This document shows positions 1 to 5,755 of a stretch of DNA of 5,755 bases, piece after piece. This stretch comes from an uncultured Flavobacteriales bacterium (GTDB taxonomy: Bacteria > Bacteroidota > Bacteroidia > Flavobacteriales_D > SKUL01). Made by a program: the position numbers and the translations under genes. The notes beneath the pieces were generated by a model. That model ran no database searches and was not told the origin of the DNA. It was given only the letters and a program-made list of their open reading frames with translations. The stretch covers positions 1 to 5,755 of the forward strand of contig CALDPJ010000006.1 in NCBI GenBank assembly GCA_937911795.1, read 5' to 3'. The first letter of the stretch is position 1. Every line of letters begins with the position of its first letter.

Positions 1-1
1 T

Positions 2-2017
2 AATGCCCAACAGGCGCGACGGATTTTGGACAGGTTGGTTGGTTTTGAACTCTCGCCGGTGCTTTGGAAAAAAGTAAAAACCGGACTTTCGGCAGGAAGA
101 GTGCAGTCGGTTGCAGTTCGACTTATAGTAGAGCGCGAACGTGAGATCCTGGATTTCCAGTCGACATCTTCCTTTAAAGTCACCGGCCGGTTTAAAAACA
201 GTACAGGTGCTTCCTTTGAAGCAACCATGTCGAAACGCCTGGAGCAGGAAGAAAGCAGAAAATTACTGGAACATTGTGCGAACGCAGATTTTTCGGTGAC
301 AAAGGTCGAAAAGAAGCCAGCGGTTAAATCACCGGCTGCACCTTTTACTACTTCTACTTTACAGCAGGAGGCGAGCAGAAAAATGGGCTATTCTGTAGCG
401 CAGACCATGCAACTCGCGCAAAGGCTGTATGAAGCGGGTTTTATTACCTATATGCGTACCGATTCTGTTAATCTTTCGGACTTTGCTGTACAATCTGCAC
501 AGAAATCAATCATCAATCTATACGGTGAAGATTTTTCCAATCCGAAGAAATATACCACCAAGAACAAATCGGCACAGGAAGCGCACGAGGCCATACGCCC
601 AACCGATCTCAGTGTGTCTGCCGTTAAAGCCGATCCGCGCGAACAGCGTTTGTATGAATTGATCTGGAAACGAACCATCGCTTCTCAGATGACGGAAGCA
701 CAATTGGAGAGAACGACTGCACAAATCAGTATTTCGGGCAGTGATGAAAATTTTGTGGCCAGGGGTGAAGTGTTGAAATTCGAAGGATTTTTAAAGGTTT
801 ATCTCGAAGGCAAAGACGACGAAACTGAAGAGGAGGCAAAAGGAATGCTTCCTCCGTTGACGGAAGGAGAGAAATTGGGAGTGGACGGAATTTCGGCGGT
901 TGAGCGATTTACCCAACACCCACCACGCTATGCCGAAGCCAGTTTGGTGAAAAAATTGGAGGAGCTGGGAATCGGACGGCCATCTACCTATGCACCAACC
1001 ATTTCTACCATTCAGAAGCGCGGTTACGTTGCAAAAGAAGAGCGCGACGGTGTTTTGCGTGACTATAGGGTGATTGAACTCAAAAATGGTCAGGTAAAGC
1101 AGGAGGTAAAGCAGGAACGAACCGGAGCTGAAAAGAACAAACTCTTCCCGACAGATATCGGAATGGTTGTAAATGATTTTCTGGTAGAACATTTTAAGGA
1201 TATTCTCGAGTATAATTTCACGGCTTCTGTAGAAAAGGAATTTGATGAAATCGCCGAAGGGCAGAAGAAGTGGTCAGAAATGATAGATCGGTTTTACAAG
1301 CCTTTCCACAAGCTGGTAGAACAAACCCTGGAGCATTCAGAAAGAGCCAGTGGTGAACGCGAACTGGGCACCGATCCGAAATCAGGTAAAAGAGTGATTG
1401 CGCGGATTGGTCGCTACGGCCCGATGGTTCAGATCGGTGAAACATCAGAAGATGAGAAACCGAAGTTTGCTTCCTTGCAAAAGGGGCAAAGCATTACCAC
1501 CATTACGCTCGAGGAAGCACTCAAACTGTTTTTGCTTCCGCGCTCACTGGGAGAATACGAAGGAGAAGAAATTGCGGCAGGCGTTGGTCGCTTCGGGCCC
1601 TATGTAAGGCACGGGAAACTATTCGCGTCGATTACCAAAGATATGGAGGCCGATGTCTACAGCATTTCGCTCGATCAGGGAATACAACTCATCGAGGAGA
1701 AACGAACCATAGAGAAAAACCGAACCATTAAGTTATTTGATGAGAATCCGGATGTTCAGGTGCTGAATGGTCGTTATGGTCCTTATATAAAGATCGGAAA
1801 GGATAATATTAAGATTCCGAAAGATGTTGAACCCGCTTCTTTGACATTGGAAGATTGCCTGCGAATTGCTGAGGAGACGCCTAAAAAAGCACGCAAAGGA
1901 AAGGCTGCAGCCAAAAAACCTGCGGCCAAAGCGGGGGCCAAATCCACTGCTAAAAAGAAGACCGCTGCTAAAGGTGGTTCTAAAAAGAAAGCAGCCGCCA
2001 AAAAAACTAAGAAATAG
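2..2017 (+). CDS. topA: DNA topoisomerase I (type IA), 5'-partial
   Basis: Type IA topoisomerase, which relaxes negative supercoils by cutting one DNA strand through a phosphotyrosine link. The frame is open from base 2, and the codons before the TTG at 26 already read as conserved TopA sequence (NAQQARRILDRLVGFELSP), so the gene starts upstream and TTG 26 is an internal leucine. Numbering from the TTG: SAGRVQS near 22-28; the active-site motif FITYMRTDS with catalytic Tyr142; AHEAIRPTD at 186-194; EELGIGRPSTYAPT from about 312. Compared with E. coli (Tyr319), roughly 170 N-terminal residues, including the Toprim domain, lie outside the window. The C-terminus has no four-cysteine zinc fingers. 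It has three GR[YF]GP repeats (RYGP 463-466, RFGP 522-525, RYGP from about 583), as in the topoisomerase C-terminal repeat family, then a Lys/Ala-rich tail from about 619 to 663 that probably binds DNA non-specifically. Identification is secure. Confidence 0.97.
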   Translation, partial: NAQQARRILDRLVGFELSPVLWKKVKTGLSAGRVQSVAVRLIVEREREILDFQSTSSFKVTGRFKNSTGASFEATMSKRLEQEESRKLLEHCANADFSVTKVEKKPAVKSPAAPFTTSTLQQEASRKMGYSVAQTMQLAQRLYEAGFITYMRTDSVNLSDFAVQSAQKSIINLYGEDFSNPKKYTTKNKSAQEAHEAIRPTDLSVSAVKADPREQRLYELIWKRTIASQMTEAQLERTTAQISISGSDENFVARGEVLKFEGFLKVYLEGKDDETEEEAKGMLPPLTEGEKLGVDGISAVERFTQHPPRYAEASLVKKLEELGIGRPSTYAPTISTIQKRGYVAKEERDGVLRDYRVIELKNGQVKQEVKQERTGAEKNKLFPTDIGMVVNDFLVEHFKDILEYNFTASVEKEFDEIAEGQKKWSEMIDRFYKPFHKLVEQTLEHSERASGERELGTDPKSGKRVIARIGRYGPMVQIGETSEDEKPKFASLQKGQSITTITLEEALKLFLLPRSLGEYEGEEIAAGVGRFGPYVRHGKLFASITKDMEADVYSISLDQGIQLIEEKRTIEKNRTIKLFDENPDVQVLNGRYGPYIKIGKDNIKIPKDVEPASLTLEDCLRIAEETPKKARKGKAAAKKPAAKAGAKSTAKKKTAAKGGSKKKAAAKKTKK

Positions 2018-2021
2018 GAAG
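2016..2021 (+). promoter_or_regulatory. weak ribosome binding site for the arginase-like gene
   Basis: The purine run AGGAAG overlaps the topA stop codon (TAG 2015-2017) and lies just ahead of GTG 2024. It supports this GTG as the start, since no in-frame ATG occurs until far into the conserved domain. The gap is short, and Bacteroidota often initiate without a strong Shine-Dalgarno sequence, so the site is tentative. Confidence 0.35.
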
Positions 2022-2023
2022 CT

Positions 2024-3196
2024 GTGTCTGATCTTTCCATCTATTTTGCACCGCTGGATGCAGGAACATTTGCTTCCTCAGGTTTTCATGCCGAATCCGT
2101 AGGTGGCAATATCTCACGCTATATTAATGAGTTTCCGGAGTGGAAGTATAGTGAGATCGCCATTATCGGAGTGCAGGAAGACAGGTTATCCGGCAGGAAT
2201 AAGGGCTGTGCAAAAGGGCCGGATGAAATAAGGAAGTATCTGTACCAGCTGTTTCCGCCCAATTCCGGTAAAATAAAACTGGTTGACCTGGGGAATATTC
2301 TGCCGGGTGAAAGTGTAGAAGACACCTGGTTTGCATTAAAAGCTGTAGCCAGTGAATTGATCCGGAAAAATATCATTCCTGTTATAATTGGCGGGAGTCA
2401 GGATTTAACCTATGCTAGCTTCTCCGCTTATGAAAAGCTTGAGCAGACCATTAATGTACTGACCATAGACCGGATATTCGATCTGAGCAGAGACCACGAC
2501 GAATTCAATTCAATGGCTTATCTCAACCGGATTATTCTACACGAGCCCAATTTTCTTTTCAACTACAGCAACATCGGCTACCAGACCTATTTCATCAGCG
2601 GAATTGAACTGGAGCTGATGGAGAAATTGTACTTCGATACATATCGACTAGGAGAATTCAAAGAAAACATCGCGGCCACAGAACCGATTATTCGCAATGC
2701 GGATCTTGTAAGTATCGATATTTCGGCCATTCGCCAATCCGATGCTCCCGGAACGGCGCATTCAGGTCCCAATGGTTTTTATGGAGAAGAGGCCTGTCAA
2801 ATGGCTCGTTACGCCGGCATGAGCGATAAACTTTCCTCGTTCGGTATTTATGAGTACAACCCTGTTTTCGATCGCAATGGGCAAACAGCACATCTGGTTG
2901 CGCAGATGTTGTGGTGCTTTATAGATGGGTATTACAGTCGTAAGAATGATTTCCCCTTTACTGATGAATCAAAGTACATCCGGTATCAGGTGGTTCTGAA
3001 AGATTTTGAACACGAATTACTTTTTTATAAGAGTAAACAATCTGATCGATGGTGGTTGAGTGTACCTTATTCTCCGGCCAATCATTTTAAGTTCGAAAGG
3101 CACCATCTGGTTCCCTGTAGTTATGATGACTATCAGCTGGCATGCAGCGAAGAAGTGCCGGATATTTGGTGGAAAACGTTTCAGAAAATTACCTGA
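2024..3196 (+). CDS. arginase/formimidoylglutamase superfamily protein with altered metal motifs
   Basis: A 390-residue cytoplasmic protein with the arginase (ureohydrolase) fold. The family hydrolyses guanidino or formimino groups, as in arginase, agmatinase and formimidoylglutamase, using two manganese ions. The three family motifs are recognisable but changed. The GGDHS position reads GGSQD (123-127), so the metal His is Gln126. The DAHxD position reads DRIFD (149-153), keeping both Asp but losing the His. The SxDxDxxxPxxAPG position begins SIDIS and ends APG (230-243), keeping Asp232 but with Ser234 replacing the second Asp. EYNP at 277-280 matches the conserved Glu of arginases. Thus three of six metal ligands appear replaced. 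From about 306 a Trp/Tyr-rich C-terminal extension of some 80 residues (SDRWWLSVPY, ERHHLVPCSYDDYQ, PDIWWKTFQK) goes beyond the usual ~300-residue family length. The GTG start is 6 bases after the topA stop, suggesting one operon. Automated pipelines would probably call this formimidoylglutamase; hydrolase activity is doubtful, and no hut genes are nearby. The family is certain, the function unknown. Confidence 0.85.
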   Translation: MSDLSIYFAPLDAGTFASSGFHAESVGGNISRYINEFPEWKYSEIAIIGVQEDRLSGRNKGCAKGPDEIRKYLYQLFPPNSGKIKLVDLGNILPGESVEDTWFALKAVASELIRKNIIPVIIGGSQDLTYASFSAYEKLEQTINVLTIDRIFDLSRDHDEFNSMAYLNRIILHEPNFLFNYSNIGYQTYFISGIELELMEKLYFDTYRLGEFKENIAATEPIIRNADLVSIDISAIRQSDAPGTAHSGPNGFYGEEACQMARYAGMSDKLSSFGIYEYNPVFDRNGQTAHLVAQMLWCFIDGYYSRKNDFPFTDESKYIRYQVVLKDFEHELLFYKSKQSDRWWLSVPYSPANHFKFERHHLVPCSYDDYQLACSEEVPDIWWKTFQKIT

Positions 3197-3245
3197 TGCC
3201 GCATATATCAAGAGGTAGAAGTTGTCGTGGTACTGTTGAAAAATT

Positions 3246-3275
3246 TTTGTGTGTTTAAGAATTTCTTTATTTTAG
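3246..3275 (+). promoter_or_regulatory. candidate Bacteroidota-type promoter for porP
   Basis: TTTG at 3246-3249 is followed after 18 bases by TATTTTAG at 3268-3275. This fits the Bacteroidota sigma-ABfr pattern TTTG, 17-21 bases, TAnnTTTG with one mismatch in the -7 box. It sits in the AT-rich part of the 145-base gap between the arginase-like gene and porP, and would give a leader of about 60 bases. The gap shows no convincing hairpin terminator for the upstream gene and no clear Shine-Dalgarno sequence before ATG 3342. Confidence 0.4.
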
Positions 3276-3341
3276 CCCTCGTTTCGAATGAAAATTTAAC
3301 CGAATCCAACAGTTAACCGGCATCAAAACCAGCAAGCACGC

Positions 3342-4268
3342 ATGAAACGAATTTTTACCCTAATAATTGGTCTATCGGTGATATGGAGTGCATCTGCTCA
3401 ACAAGATCCTCAGTTTACCCAATTCATGGCCGATCGTCTATCTATTAATCCTGCATTCGCCGGAAGTAAAGACGCTATTTGTGCTACATTGATGTACCGG
3501 AACCAATGGGCAGGTTTTGACGGGGCGCCAACAACGATGCTTTTGAATGTACACGCACCCATCAGATCAATTCGTAGCGGTGTCGGTTTAACGTTTTTCA
3601 ATGATAACATCGGTCAGCTCAATACCAATATCTTGCGCGCTCATTACGCGTATCATCTAAAAGTTGGGAGCAGCTTTTTAAATCTTGGTGCTTCTATAGG
3701 TATGTACAATAGCGCAATCGGCAACCAGTGGAAACCGATTACAATTGACGATGATGCCATACCTTTTACAGGTCAGAGCAATACAAAATTCGACGCCTCT
3801 TTTGGTGTTTATTTTCATAAACCTGGTCAGTTCTATGCCGGTCTCTCATCTACACATCTCACCGAGGGAGACATGCAAGACGTCAATATTGCAATCGCCA
3901 GGCACTACTACTTAATGGGAGGATATATTTTCAATGTCCATCCCTCAATCAATATCAATCCAAACGTGTTGGTTAAGTCTGATATCGCTTCCACACAGTA
4001 CGACATCAACCTCAACGCCGAATACCTTGCAGGCAATAAGATGATTTGGCTTGGCGTTACTTATCGCACAGTAGATGCAATCGCACCGCAGGTGGGTTAT
4101 CAGCATCAATTTGGGAAAAATACTTTAAGGGTGGGTTATTCGTATGATGTAACGACATCAGAATTATCCAACTATAGTAACGGAAGTCACGAAATCAGCG
4201 TGAACTTCTGCTTTAAGATTGAGAAACCATTGAGCAAGGAAATTCACAAATCCGTGAGGTTCTTGTAG
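3342..4268 (+). CDS. porP: PorP/SprF family type IX secretion outer-membrane protein
   Basis: A 308-residue predicted outer-membrane beta-barrel of the PorP/SprF family. These proteins are found only in Bacteroidota with type IX secretion or gliding; they associate with the GldK/PorK-GldN/PorN ring or help place surface adhesins such as SprB. Residues 1-19 form a Sec signal peptide (positive MKR, hydrophobic core, ASA before Gln20). The family signature follows directly: QDPQFTQFM at 21-29 and then LSINPAFAGS. Next comes MYRNQWAGFDGAPTT, and the rest alternates Gly and aromatic residues in a way typical of barrel strands (for example LRVGYSYDV near the end). Length is normal for the family and the frame is intact. 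ATG 3342 is the natural start because the signal peptide begins there. It lies 100 bases before gldK, as porP precedes porK in Porphyromonas gingivalis. Many genomes hold several paralogues, so PorP versus a SprF-like role is decided here by position rather than sequence. Confidence 0.92.
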   Translation: MKRIFTLIIGLSVIWSASAQQDPQFTQFMADRLSINPAFAGSKDAICATLMYRNQWAGFDGAPTTMLLNVHAPIRSIRSGVGLTFFNDNIGQLNTNILRAHYAYHLKVGSSFLNLGASIGMYNSAIGNQWKPITIDDDAIPFTGQSNTKFDASFGVYFHKPGQFYAGLSSTHLTEGDMQDVNIAIARHYYLMGGYIFNVHPSININPNVLVKSDIASTQYDINLNAEYLAGNKMIWLGVTYRTVDAIAPQVGYQHQFGKNTLRVGYSYDVTTSELSNYSNGSHEISVNFCFKIEKPLSKEIHKSVRFL

Positions 4269-4314
4269 TGTAACTAAACCACACAGTTCCCCGTAAAACA
4301 AGGTTCTCGTAAAG

Positions 4315-4346
4315 ATTGCATTTACTGTGAGAGGCCTGTATTATTG
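4315..4346 (+). promoter_or_regulatory. candidate Bacteroidota-type promoter for gldK
   Basis: ATTG at 4315-4318 and TATTATTG at 4339-4346 are separated by 20 bases. This matches TTG, 17-21 bases, TAnnTTTG with one mismatch in the -7 box. Transcription would start only some 15 bases before ATG 4369, giving a very short leader that contains the purine run AGAGAG (4363-4368). The site would let gldK be transcribed separately from porP, although read-through from porP remains possible because no terminator is evident in the 100-base gap. Confidence 0.35.
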
Positions 4347-4368
4347 GAAATTGTAAAACCATAGAGAG

Positions 4369-5688
4369 ATGAAAAATTTGCTCTTAATTATGGCTGTTTT
4401 AACCGTAATGTCAAGTTGCGGTGGAGGTGGCAGAGGAGAACTGATAGGAGTTCAGCCTCGGGAAGATTTTGTACAGTACAATCCGTATGGAATGAACTAC
4501 ATTCATTTCGGAAGCTTTGTCATGGGGCCGAACGATCAGGATGTACCTTATGCTATGAACACCAAAAGCAAAACGGTGACAGTAGGAGCATTCTACATGG
4601 ATGATACAGAAATTTCCAATAACGAGTATCGGCAGTTTGTTCACTGGGTGCGTGATTCAATCGCCCACATGCGTTTGGGTGAAGCGGATATAGGTGAACA
4701 CGTTTTCGAGGAAGATGCGTACGGTGAAGAATTGTATCCGCCAATTATCAATTGGGACGAAAATATTCGTTGGAACGATGAAGAGGAGCGGGAAGAATTG
4801 TTTGATTTATTCTTACCTGAACATGAGCGGTTCTATCGTCGTAAAGAGATCGACACCCGTAAACTTTTGTTTGAATATTACTGGATAGATTTGAAGAGCG
4901 CGGCCAGAAAATCTTCGCGTGATCTGGATCTGTCTTTTACAAACCAGTTGGGCCATACCAATGCTATTAAAGGTCATGTTGACCGGTCGCAGTTTATTAT
5001 TCGTGAAGTAATTCCTGTTTATCCGGATACGCTGGTTTGGATCCATGACTATACCTATTCCTATAATGAACCGATGACAGAAGCTTATTTCTGGCATCCG
5101 GCTTATGATAATTATCCGGTAGTAGGGGTGACCTGGGGGCAGGCCAATGCATTTAATGTTTGGCGAACCCGCTTATTGGATACCTGGAAACATGCTAATG
5201 GCGAGACGTATGTACATAAGTTCCGTCTGCCTACCGAAGCAGAATGGGAATATGCCGCACGGGGTGGATTGAATCTTAGCGCCTTTCCATGGGGAGGACC
5301 TTACATCCGAAACCGACTCGGATGTCCGTTGGCCAACTTCAAACCGCTGCGTGGTGATTATGTGGATGACATGGTGCTGGCTTATCGCCAGCGAGACGGC
5401 GACCTTGCCGGCTGGGAAAACTTCCGCGATTATCTGCTCAGTGCCCTTGAGCGCATCCGTCGCCGGCTAGGTGGCGAGCGATATCAGCACTTGCGTCAGT
5501 TAATGGAGGCCGCTCTGGATCACCAGGGCAGGACCGGCCTTACTGATGCACATAACCAATGGATCCGAGCGCTGCTCACAGACTATTATGATCCCATGTA
5601 TGACTATCAGCTCAGCCACAAATCCGGACGTATTGTCGCCACCGGCGGCCCTGAGGATCTGGTGAACTGGGCAACAACCAGGAGATAA
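4369..5688 (+). CDS. gldK: chimeric frame: GldK/PorK lipoprotein (residues 1-~334) joined to MnmH C-terminus
   Basis: The first ~334 residues are GldK/PorK, a T9SS lipoprotein that forms the periplasmic ring with GldN/PorN and resembles formylglycine-generating enzyme (FGE-sulfatase fold). Visible are a lipoprotein signal peptide with lipobox MSSC and Cys17, followed by GGGG; NPYGMNYI and GSFVMG (48-53); DDTEISNNEY (78-87); an acidic insertion of about 60 residues from 105; YPVVGVTW (249-256); FRLPTEAEWEYAARGG (285-300); and ANFKPLRGDYVDD ending at 334. At that point GldK should continue to the GNVAEW-type motif and the end of the FGE fold (GldK is about 460 residues in Flavobacterium johnsoniae). 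Instead residues ~335-439 match the end of tRNA 2-selenouridine synthase. The gldK copy therefore lacks roughly the last quarter and would not be expected to work. The join is in frame, so a gene caller reports one intact 439-residue protein. I infer an assembly or amplification chimera rather than a true fusion. The GldK identity of the first part is secure. Confidence 0.9.
   Translation: MKNLLLIMAVLTVMSSCGGGGRGELIGVQPREDFVQYNPYGMNYIHFGSFVMGPNDQDVPYAMNTKSKTVTVGAFYMDDTEISNNEYRQFVHWVRDSIAHMRLGEADIGEHVFEEDAYGEELYPPIINWDENIRWNDEEEREELFDLFLPEHERFYRRKEIDTRKLLFEYYWIDLKSAARKSSRDLDLSFTNQLGHTNAIKGHVDRSQFIIREVIPVYPDTLVWIHDYTYSYNEPMTEAYFWHPAYDNYPVVGVTWGQANAFNVWRTRLLDTWKHANGETYVHKFRLPTEAEWEYAARGGLNLSAFPWGGPYIRNRLGCPLANFKPLRGDYVDDMVLAYRQRDGDLAGWENFRDYLLSALERIRRRLGGERYQHLRQLMEAALDHQGRTGLTDAHNQWIRALLTDYYDPMYDYQLSHKSGRIVATGGPEDLVNWATTRR
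5356..5373 (+). other. junction between Bacteroidota gldK and foreign mnmH sequence
   Basis: The codons here read D-Y-V-D-D-M (residues 330-335 of the frame). To the left, LANFKPLRGDYVDD is typical GldK. To the right, MVLAYRQRDGDLAGWENF is typical of MnmH just before its conserved RIRRRLGGERY block. A DYVxDM-like stretch would suit MnmH here as well, so the two parents probably shared a short identical sequence at this point, and the exact breakpoint cannot be placed within it. No inverted repeats, target-site duplication, tRNA or recombinase gene flanks the join. Confidence 0.8.
5371..5688 (+). pseudogene. mnmH: 3' fragment of tRNA 2-selenouridine synthase (MnmH/SelU/YbbB)
   Basis: This is the C-terminal ~105 residues of MnmH, which replaces sulfur with selenium in 2-thiouridine at the wobble position of certain tRNAs, using selenophosphate from SelD. 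The matches to the E. coli YbbB end, in order, are: GWENFRDYLLSALERIRRRLGG (E. coli [21 protein letters not shown]) with RIRRRLGGERY at 362-372; TDAHNQWIRALL (E. coli TDGHLAWLVPLL); and DYYDPMYDYQL at 405-415 (E. coli EYYDPMYRYQL). The end of the protein at TAA 5686-5688 fits the natural C-terminus. The N-terminal rhodanese domain with its catalytic Cys and the P-loop domain (some 260 residues) are missing because gldK sequence replaces them, so the fragment cannot be active. The sequence looks gammaproteobacterial and GC-rich. The source genome presumably holds an intact gene, so this is a piece of a real gene at an artificial edge rather than a decayed one. Confidence 0.88.
5680..5684 (+). 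promoter_or_regulatory. Shine-Dalgarno site for the gene starting at 5691
   Basis: AGGAG lies 6 bases before ATG 5691 and overlaps the last codons of the mnmH fragment, whose stop is 5686-5688. This strong, ideally spaced site is the reason for choosing ATG 5691 and suggests translational coupling. It contrasts with the weak or absent sites before the porP and arginase-like genes, in line with a different source organism. Confidence 0.6.
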
Positions 5689-5690
5689 CA

Positions 5691-5755
5691 ATGGAAGACC
5701 TGTTTGCGGACAACGGCAGGGTGGATTTATGGCTGGACACGGCCATCGCGATGGT
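5691..5755 (+). CDS. 3'-truncated frame of unknown function following mnmH
   Basis: An open frame starts at ATG 5691, 2 bases after the mnmH stop, and runs off the window. The 21 complete codons read MEDLFADNGRVDLWLDTAIA and then Met. The Shine-Dalgarno match and tight spacing make a real operon partner of mnmH likely. The pattern LFxDxxRVxxWLD faintly recalls the N-terminus of the fumarase/adenylosuccinate lyase superfamily, but 21 residues are too few to assign a function. It does not resemble the start of SelD, the usual partner of MnmH. It belongs to the foreign side of the junction. Confidence 0.5.
   Translation, partial: MEDLFADNGRVDLWLDTAIAM

Noticed and set aside
26..28. TTG as the start codon of topA
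   Set aside because: The same frame is open from base 2 and the preceding codons match conserved TopA sequence, so the gene continues upstream of the window.
791..1192. Open frame on the minus strand within topA, and similar antisense frames elsewhere
   Set aside because: They lie opposite strongly conserved coding sequence and encode low-complexity, Cys/Phe/Leu-rich translations with no recognisable family.
3239..3248. AAAAATTTTT palindrome after the arginase-like gene as a terminator
   Set aside because: It is self-complementary AT sequence with no loop and no GC stem; more likely part of the AT-rich promoter region.
3296..3319. Direct repeat TTAACCG at 3296-3302 and 3313-3319 in the porP leader
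   Set aside because: Only 7 bases, two copies, with no other sign of an operator.
3194..3325. Perfect 8-base inverted repeat TGATGCCG (3194-3201) / CGGCATCA (3318-3325) flanking the porP promoter region
   Set aside because: The arms are 116 bases apart, one overlaps the arginase-like stop codon, and an 8-base match in a region of this size has an appreciable chance of arising at random.
4282..4329. Possible terminator between porP and gldK: CACAGT/ACTGTG arms, or GTAAA/TTTAC around a 7-base loop
   Set aside because: The first has a 36-base loop and a 6-base stem; the second is a 5-base AT-rich stem; neither is followed by a T run.
4369..5688. A genuine novel fusion protein linking type IX secretion to selenium modification of tRNA
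   Set aside because: The MnmH part lacks both its rhodanese and P-loop domains, the GldK part lacks the end of its fold, the compartments do not match, and sequence style changes at the join; a chimera is simpler.
5340..5755. Mobile element insertion into gldK
   Set aside because: There is no transposase, integrase, terminal inverted repeat, target duplication or tRNA at the join; the incoming sequence is the end of an ordinary housekeeping-type gene.

Overview
Most of the window (about 1-5355) reads as chromosome from a Bacteroidota member, probably a gliding or type IX-secreting lineage. It holds, all on the + strand, the 3' part of topA, an arginase-superfamily gene, a porP/sprF-family outer-membrane gene and the first three quarters of gldK/porK. 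The porP-then-gldK order is the known start of the core type IX secretion (T9SS) locus. The two intergenic gaps carry sequences close to the Bacteroidota promoter pattern (TTG, about 19 bases, TAnnTTTG).

Layout. Bases 2-2017 encode DNA topoisomerase I lacking its N-terminus, including the Toprim domain. Bases 2024-3196 encode an arginase-fold protein whose metal-binding motifs are partly replaced; it starts 6 bases after topA and probably shares its transcript. After a 145-base gap with a candidate promoter, 3342-4268 encodes a PorP/SprF-type protein with a signal peptide. After a 100-base gap with another candidate promoter, 4369 starts the GldK lipoprotein.

The striking feature is in the last open reading frame. 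It begins as a clear GldK and, at about 5356-5373, changes in frame into the C-terminal ~105 residues of tRNA 2-selenouridine synthase (MnmH/SelU/YbbB), a protein of unrelated function whose closest look is proteobacterial. Downstream of this point GC is about 56% by hand count, and the next start codon has a textbook Shine-Dalgarno sequence, unlike the genes to the left. I read this as a junction between two genomes, most likely an assembly or amplification chimera. No transposase, integrase, attachment site or terminal repeat is visible that would support a natural insertion. The gldLMN genes expected after gldK are absent for the same reason.

How the genes work together: PorP and GldK belong to the T9SS, where GldK/PorK forms a periplasmic ring with GldN/PorN attached to the outer membrane. 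topA and the arginase-like gene are a separate unit. The mnmH fragment and the partial gene after it should not be interpreted as neighbours of the T9SS genes. I found no convincing new biological system here; the chimeric junction is the main result.
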